Assembly (NCBI GenBank): GCA_946406115.1
Contig: OX291552.1
Location: forward strand, 4,650,001 to 4,714,000
Length of the DNA: 64,000 nt
DNA from: Apoda limacodes
Taxonomy: Eukaryota > Arthropoda > Insecta > Lepidoptera > Limacodidae
Direction of reading: 5' to 3'
Shown: positions 15,001 through 24,000 of the stretch, in pieces
How the letters are laid out: every line of letters starts with the position of its first letter
Position numbering within the stretch: position 1 is the first letter of the stretch
Made by a program: the position numbers and the translations under genes
Notes under the pieces: generated by a model
The model's database searches: none
What the model was told of the DNA's origin: nothing
The model's input: only the letters and a program-made list of their open reading frames with translations

Positions 15001-18000
15001 TGTCTGAAATTACACAACCTTGGCCTAATAAAACATTCGATATAACGCATTTAAAAATCCCTAAACACATGGCTGATTCTAAATTTAACAAAACACCACA
15101 TATCCATATCCTACTGGGCAATGGCATTTTTTGGGATAGGTATATAATACAGAAAAAACAGATTAAATTAAATTCCAATAATATAATCTTACATGAATCA
15201 AAACTAGGATGGATCATAGGCGGATCTATATCGTCTTTGTATCCACAACATATTTTGTCCAATATTTCTAATCAGCAAGTTTGCCATTGTGTAGTACAGA
15301 CACAATACAAAAACAACTATCAAAATTTTGGGAATTGGATACCTTAACAAATAGTTCTCCTTTTTCAAAGGAAGAAAACGAATGTGAATTACATTTTATT
15401 AATACAACAAAACGCCTACCTAATGGCCGTTTTCAAGTAACAATACCACTCAAGATGTCACCAAGTGTACTTGGTGATTCTTATCAAAAAGCCAAACAAT
15501 GTTTCTTGTCATTAGAACGCAAGTTACAACGCAATGCCAATCTAAAGGCTAAATACACTAATTTCATGCGCGAATACATACAACTAGGACACATGAGCAA
15601 GTCCAAATATATACAAGCTAACAATACAAATAAAAACTACAAAACGAACTAATGCAGTCAAATACATCTAATAATAAAAACAACACTAAAAATACTCAAC
15701 CAAACTATACATCTATTATTAACAATAATACACAATCGCCTGTTTCATATTTTGCACCCCACCACGGTGTTCTTAAAGAAGATAGCGAAACAACAAAATT
15801 ACGCGTTGTCTTTAATTGTTCAGCTCCGACGAGCACAGGATATTCTTTTAATGATATTCAACACATAGGTCTACTATACAAGACGATTAACTTTCAATAT
15901 TGTTACGCTTTCGTCAACACGCAATTGTGCTAATATCAGACATTGAGAAAATGTGCGCACAATGCGAACTGGACCCTACTCAACGCTGTCTCCAGCAAAT
16001 TCTTTGGCGGGAGGATCCAAGCCAACCTATACAATCTTATCAAATAAATAGAATCGCATATGGCACAGCTTCAGCAGCCTTTCTCGCTATTCGCTGTCTA
16101 AAACAGATTGCACTTGAGTGTGACGATGCTAAAATTAAAGAAATACTATCTAAAGATTTTCTGGTCGACGATCTTATCACAGGCGCCGACTCAGAACCAG
16201 AAGCTGTACATATATACACACAAACAACAAATGCATTAAGCTCAGGCTGTTTTTCACTTAGAAAATGGCGTTTAAATGACATACAAGTACTGAGTGCCAT
16301 AGCCAAGGACAAGCTACATACTGCAATAGGCAATTTTGATTTATGCTCCACACAGTTTTCAAAAATATTAGGTATCAACTGGGACATTTCAGCTGATAGA
16401 TTGTGTTTCAGCATTGATATTAATAATGAGGATTCAGTCACGAAACGAAATATTTTAGCTACAATATCTCGCATTTTTGACCCGCTAGGCATTCTTTCAC
16501 CAGTCATATTGGAAGCCAAGGTCATGCTTCAACGACTATGGGTTCTTAAACTTGACTGGGACGAATTGGTACCCAACAATATAAAAAATACTTGGTTATC
16601 ATTTATCAAAACCTTACCAGCACTAAACAATTTACACATTCCAAGACATGTTATATGCAAAAACGCTCGAAGCGTACAACTTCACATCTTTACTGACGCA
16701 TCAGAACAGGCCTTCGGAGCGTGTGCTTATGTGCGCTCTGTTGACGTTAACGGTAAAGTGTCAGTACATCTATTATGTTCCAAAGGTCGGGTCTCACCTC
16801 TGAAACCACAGACCATACCTCGGCTGGAGCTTTGTGGCGCTCTAGTAGGGGCTATGTTAGGTGATAAAATTTAAAAAAGTCTTAGACTTACATTCGATAA
16901 GGTATTTTATTGGACAGACTCAACAATAGTTCTCGGTTGGTTAAAAATGCAGCCCAACAGGTTGCAAACATTTGTCAGAAACAGAGTGGCAGAAGTACAA
17001 TCCACATGTTGCAATGCTGTCTGGATGCATGTATCAACCAACAATAATCCATCTGATCACATTACACGTCCATTAAACGCTAATACAATTTCTCAAAATC
17101 GTTTGTGGTGGCATGTACCGCAGTTTCTACGAAAACCGGTAAACAAATGGCCGAAGTTAAAAAAAAACAATGATATTAATCTTCCCGAAATTAAAGTCAC
17201 AGATAAAACAACCTGCCTAGTAACAATTGATCCAAACATTTCATTATATCCATTCCATAAATTCATCATTCACACACATTTAAAGAGTTACAGCTTATGT
17301 ACTACGTTTTATTTATAACTGCCGTTTATAAATTAGCTGATAATTTAACCTCTGAAGAGTTACAAACATCAATCGCCATGTTAGCTCGTTTATCGCAAAA
17401 AGAATCATTTCCTTCAGAATACCATGCAATTGAAAACGGTAAAAGTATAAAATCAGTTCATTTGTTATCTTTTAATCCATTTATTGATCATGCAAATATG
17501 CTTCGAGTAGGAGGGAGATTAAGCAAATTCAGTATATATGATAAGATTCACCCACTTATTTTGCACAAAAAACACATTTTCACACAACTTTTATTTACAC
17601 ACTATCATAAAATTTTACTTCATTGCGGAGCTCAACACTTGCTGTATGTTATAAGAGAGAATTATTGGATTATTGGAGGATGAAACCTTGCTCGATCAGT
17701 TACACATAAATGTATAAAATGCGTTCGCCTTCGTGCCAAGACTGTAGCTCCTCTTATGGGTAATTTACCCAAGCATCGCGTTATGCCTGACTTTCCCTTT
17801 CAAATTGTCTGCGTTGATTACGCTGGACCTATTTCTATGTCTGACCGTAGTGGACGCGGCAGTAGACTTATAAAAGCGTACATTTGCATATTTGTTTGTT
17901 ACACTACTAAAGCTATTCACATAGAGTTAACCACCAGCAATTTTATCGAAGCTTCAAAAAGGTTTGTTTAGTTCAAAGCAACGAGTTTAAAACATTTTTA

Positions 18001-21000
18001 AGCCAACACAGCAACAATATCGCTGATTCATTCTTATCCGAAAGCATAAAATTTCACTTTTGCCTCCGCAAGCACCACATTTTGGTGGTCTACATGAAGC
18101 GGGTGTAAAGTCTATAAAGCATCACTTGAGACGAGTTTTAGGGCTTGCACATTTTACATACCAACACTTACAAACTATTTTATACAAATAGAGGCACTAT
18201 TGATCTCTAGGCCCTTAACACCGCTTAGCTCTGATCCAGAAGACTTGCTACCATTGACACCAAGCCATTTTCTCATTGGAAGAAGAATGACATCTGTTCC
18301 TGAGCAGGGCCTCACATCGTACAACATCAACGGATTAGATAAATTCCAAAGAATTCAAAAGATAAAAGAGAGAGATGGGCAAGGTGGCAAGTTAAATATA
18401 TAAGTCAACTACAGACGAGAAGCAAATGGCGAAAGCAGCACGAGGACATCCAGATTGGACAACTAGTAGTCATTAAAGATAAACAGTTGCCTCCACTTAA
18501 ATGGTTATTGGGACGCGTCAAGTTTACCCCGGACACGATAACATCAATAGAGTGGCTGATATCAAAACTGCATCCGGAGTCTTACGACGAGCTTTCAGCT
18601 AGATATGTCCACTTCCAGTGGAACCAAGTCAGGAAGTTGAAGAGGAGTCTTCAACGCCGGGCGGCATGTCGCGGCTCCATCTACCGGAGCAACGCGAAAT
18701 GAAATGATTCACTCATTCTGTCGTTCATCCTACCATTCATTCATTCTTACGTTCAATCCTTGTAACTTTATATTAAATCTGTTACATCAATTACGTTGAA
18801 CTTTTATTTCCAAAATACCGAATCAACGGTCCACATCGTCTCATCATTTATAGAAGGCTGCTATACGCAGCCGCGACAGTTACCTTAAAATTAGTCCTCT
18901 TCACCCGCAAATAAAGTAAATATTGAGTAATTACCGACACTTAAATAACCAATTTCAGTTTGCGACAAATAGGAGATTGCTTTCTTAGGTGCTAAATTGT
19001 AAGCCCAGAGTGTAGATAGCCTATAGGCTACAGTGCTTGATTACGTTTTAAAATCTGTTTTAAATATAAGGTTAAGTGGGTCAGATAGAGTCAAAAACCT
19101 TTTTATAGCTCCCGCTGACTGACGGAAGCCTGATAAAGATAAAGCGTAATGGTAATAGAGTTGCATTATTTTTACTGCCTACCCAATTAAATTTGGAATA
19201 AATGTTAAATTATAAGTAGAACATGGCTTTTAATAGACCAAAATTTAGTTGTTTTACCAAGCAGACAAAAACAAAAAAATTAATATAGTTTTTAAAATCG
19301 CAAGTTACGTTTACAAATGCTTTCTATCTACATTTACATGGCCTAAATGTAAGTGTGTTTCAAGGTTATACTTATACTTAGTCAATGCATATTGAAAATG
19401 ACAGAAAACACTCTTCTCTGACAAGAAAGATAAATCCCCTTTAAGTCACACTTCTATCTAGCTTTAACAACTGGTTTTAGCTATTGTTTCAAACAATCAG
19501 TTTTAGTAATGTTAAAAAGCTAGATCTTTAAAGAGAAACACTTCCTGCTAGTTTTTGAGTTATCTTTTATACTTTTAATAAATCTTTAAATGTCAGTAGG
19601 TCTTATAATTGACGCAAATACTTTTCTAAGTCAGTAAGAACTTGGTAACAAATAAAATATAAAAACCATTATTAAATTTGTAGTGCTTGTAATCATAGCA
19701 AATCTCAAAAAATCAGTTTCTTCTGATTTCATATATACTGTATAAAGTAAAACAAGTATACAAAAAATCTGTATGCCATACGTATGATAGCCATACAAAT
19801 CTGTGGCATACAAAACAGCCATACAAAATACAAATTTTGCAGAATAGCATGGCTACTACACCTAACTTACCATTGGAGATACATCTGGGAACATTTGAAT
19901 CATATTTCTAAATCTCTTTTCTTTCACAGCTGTCGGAAGTTCTGACTGGGGTGGTGGTGCAGGTTTAGGAGCTGTCACAGGAGCAGGAGTTGGTTTCTTA
20001 GCTGGTGGTGTATTTGCTTCATCGGAATCTGAATCCACAAACTTAATCCGCTTGTAGACTACTTGGCCAGTAGCTGGAAGTTGCATTCTTACTTGCACCT
20101 CTGATTCAAAAATAAAATAAAAAAAAAATGTTGCAAATTTAATTAATACTAGCTGACCCCGTGAACATTGTTTTGCTATAGTCCCGCTTCATAATCTATA
20201 TACATAGTATATAGCCTTGTACCTTTCAACCTTTACAAAATCAAAAACAATTAATTTTTCTTCACATACAAGCATTGGCAATATGATCAATATTTTTAAT
20301 AACCAACACAGCTTTTTTTGCCACATAAAAAGTAAACCACAGACAAGAACTCTCCTCATTACTATAAAAAGGGTGCAGTACCAATAATACTTGTATTTAG
20401 TAGGTACATGTGCATTGTATAAAAAAAAAAAAACAACCAGCTTCAAAAAGATGCACTAAAAAGGTTAAAATAAGTACTTATTGCTTAAACTCTGATCATT
20501 TTATAACACACTTCACTTGCATGACACCAACTTTAAACGGTTATTCAGATCAGCTTTTTGGCAATAGGTAATTATTTTTACCTTTTTAGTGCATCTCTTT
20601 GAAGCAGGTTGTTTCTTTTTGTTAAAAAGTTTTTATTTTTTGCTTTTGAGTGACGAATTTTTTTTTTCTCGTACACTAAAAACATCCATGCTTGTAACAA
20701 AATATGATCAACGTAAAAGTTTCTCCAAAAGTTTAAGTTTTAAATCCATTTTATTAATATGGGACCACCTCATTAACATACTCTTTTAAATATATAAAGA
20801 ATTTTTGAAATCGGTTCACAATTGTTGGAGAAATCGGTGGACATACATAAAAACTAAAAAAAATATACCTGTCAAACATAGAACCTTTTCCTTTTTTAAA
20901 GTGGGTTAAAAATGGTGTAAATAGTGTTTAAGTGATAAGTGCTTTACTAAGCCACTCCTCAAGCACTTACCAATTGACGTTCTTATAAAATTGGTTGCAG

Positions 21001-24000
21001 TACTGTTTTACACAATGTGACTTTTACTAATTTCATTCAACATACTAAAATGCTAAAGCTATAAAATGCTTCCACTACGTACAGATATGCACCCCTCCAT
21101 ATTGCCCGCTTCTGTCTGCCATTACGTTTTTTTGTGCTGTCCAACGCACTTGTCAATTTGTTCGTCTTCAAACATAATTTTAAAATAAGTCTTTAATAGT
21201 CATAAAAGAAAGGCGTTATAGATTAGGAATAGAGGCACTGTAAAAAGTTTTAAAACTCAAGATTAAACTGAAGAGAAATTTTGTCATCTATGCACATATT
21301 GTTCTACTGCGCATTCAGATAATTAGACAGTTATCATAAACTTCAATGTGAGTCTGAAAGCGGTTTGTTAGAAACAAATAGTAGACAATCAAATAACTCA
21401 AATCAAATGATCAATTAATTAGTTTACATCTACTGCCTTGAATAATTTTCTTATTGGACATGGAATATTGTTTAAGCAAATGTTAATAAGACATTATTAA
21501 AATGTAGCAAGAAAACGAAGCAATATTTCTTTATCAATGTGCAACATATGTGCACATCAAAATTAGATTATCCCGGCGTATAACGCATATAACCTACCTA
21601 CTTACATTTCATCCTAAAATAAATCTTTGGGATGTCTCGACGTACCGATATTGTGTTACATACACAGTTCACTTCATTTTTCAATAATTAAATCCAATCA
21701 TTGCAATATCCCAACGAATACCGTGTGTGCATAATCACTTCAATATCCCGACGTATATGTGTGAGGATGGTTATGATTCAATATTAATATCCCATTATGT
21801 GTGTGGTAAAATATTATTGTATGACTACCCACATACCTAAAAATTTGTGCCATTATATAATACAAATGAGATCTCATGCTGAGTATTCTTATTATTATGG
21901 TGCTATTTATTGTTTAAACAAAACATGTTTCACAGCTGTCAAAACGTATTGCATAATACCCATCTCCCGACATGAGTTTTTGGTAGTGTTTGGTAGGTAG
22001 TACATTTTTTGGTAATATTTTGTAGCAAAACCACTTAGACGAAACGCTACAAGTATAAGTAGATTTTGATACCAAAAGCTAATGAAATGGAAACTGCTAA
22101 CAATTCTGCTACGAAGAAGTTAGATGGAACACCCTAAATATTGGTAGATAATTAAAAGTATAAAAAAATTACTATGTATCACTTACAACATATTATTTGT
22201 CTTTACTGAAATTAACAGCAACAAGCATGTCTAATGTGCAACTCTTGCCACTCCTACTCTTTTTACTTTTAGTTTATTTCTATGTCACCACTTACATGCT
22301 CTTTAATGTTCCTAGGTCACAAACTATAAAATATATGTTAGTATGAAGTGACTTATTGTGAATTGCAGAATAGAAACAAAAAAAAAGTACCACAAATGTT
22401 TCAGGGATTAAAACTATATACTAGTGCAGTGATGTGGACTCATCAGTAAATTGCATTGCAATACAGATTTACTTTTGAAATTGGATGGATAATGACATTG
22501 AATTAATTGAGCAGAACCCACCTTTTATAATAGAGATAAAGATGTTAACATACTGTTCAGAATTATTTAAATCAATCACAGGTCATAATCACATGATTTT
22601 ACTATTTTACTTTATGAAAGGTATTAATACAATACAATTTGATACAATTAGCTTATTTTCTGAAGTGTTAACATAAGACCAATTGTGGTTGTGGGAAGAC
22701 TGGTGTCCACTGTAGAGTCGTCTCAGCAAATTAAAGATAATCAGAGCCTAAAAAGGTAGCAACCTGCCTAAAGATATAAAAATCTATACAGTTATTTGAA
22801 TGCTTTTTTTGTTCCTGAGCTGACTATGCCGTTGGCTGTTGCAGCCATTACTGCTTCACCGTACTTTTGGGGCGAGACTGAATGCTTAGATGCTTTTGAC
22901 CATACCACATTTAGATTTTCTCTGCCTTCTAGCGGCATAAATGGTCAGCTTAGCTGAACTATCCGTACAGGTCTATGGGAAGAGTGACGAGCCTAGTATT
23001 TCAGCGACCATAGCCGACAAGCAGTGAGACCTCTTATATGAGTCTCACATTAAAATTCATTTTTCTAAAATAAGAACTTAGTAAATGGGTAGTTCTCACG
23101 AATTCTCTAAATTTCATCTTAGGTAAATAATAAAAAGTTCAATGATAATCTTATAATTTTATGATAGTATTAAAATGCTAAAATTTGATAAAATAGTGTT
23201 TCTTCATTACCTTACAAAAATTAAAATGAGGGTAAAACAAAAAAAATCATCAACAAAGTCTTAAGACATAACCTTTCATTATTGTTAAATTTTTGTGTAA
23301 GTTTCCTTCTTAGCTTACTCCCAAACACACATTTCACTAAAAAATTAAAGTTGCCTGCTTGTGTTTTTGTGTAGATATAATATAAAATAAAATAACAATA
23401 GTGATAAAAAGTTATTTTAGAATATAAAATATTACAAATGAATTGACCAAGTACTAGCTATTCCTACTACTACTATTGAATTTTAGGCTGGGTTGCACCA
23501 AGTAACTTTGACGTTAACCAGTCGCCAAAAATGGAAGATTGTATAGAAATTTCTATCGCCAGCAATTTTTTAAGTTAACTGACTAGTTGTTTTGTTAAAC
23601 AACTTTACTGTTGGTAAAGATTAAAAATAACTAACTATGCAAATTTTCGTACAATATCCCATTTTTGAGGGCTGGTCAAAGTTAATTGGTGCAACCCAGA
23701 CTTAGCGTTCCCTAACCCATACATAGGTCCGCATCAAATTAAAATATGGCCCTTTAAAATGGCAAAATTCCTGAAGATGGAAACATTAATTCAACTTGAC
23801 TGATGTAACTCGGTTAGGGGTTCAAAAAATTTAGAGTAAAGTTAGGAACCTGATGACGTCATTTTTTACTAAATTAACATGTTTTTGAACGCAATACAAA
23901 TCTACTATTTCTAAAACTGCAAATTTGTCTTTTACCTTTGAAGTAATTTTGAGCGCCTTGATTTGGGATAAAAAGTTCCTACGTTTAATACTTTTTAAAC

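Larger units (their letters stand above)
13303..18883 (+). mobile_element. BEL/Pao LTR retrotransposon, complete but coding-inactive, with GTTAC target duplication
   Basis: LTRs at 13308-13522 and 18667-18878 enclose gag- and pol-type remnants in the order gag, zinc knuckles, protease, RT, RNase H, integrase, as in BEL/Pao. GTTAC directly flanks both ends (13303-13307 and 18879-18883), consistent with the 5-bp duplication of this group. The LTRs differ at roughly eight to ten sites, so insertion is not recent. Many frameshifts and stops interrupt the coding region. It lies antisense to SMARCAD1 in intron 2. Confidence 0.93.
12668..19870 (-). other. SMARCAD1 intron 2 (7.2 kb)
   Basis: Dominated by a BEL/Pao retrotransposon (13303-18883 including target duplications) in antisense orientation. 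A 14-bp palindromic pair sits at 13034-13090. In 18884-19870 I see only AT-rich sequence and no gene. Confidence 0.85.

Noticed and set aside
14768..15262. 164-codon minus-strand ORF
   Set aside because: Antisense to the BEL/Pao protease region; no domain of its own.
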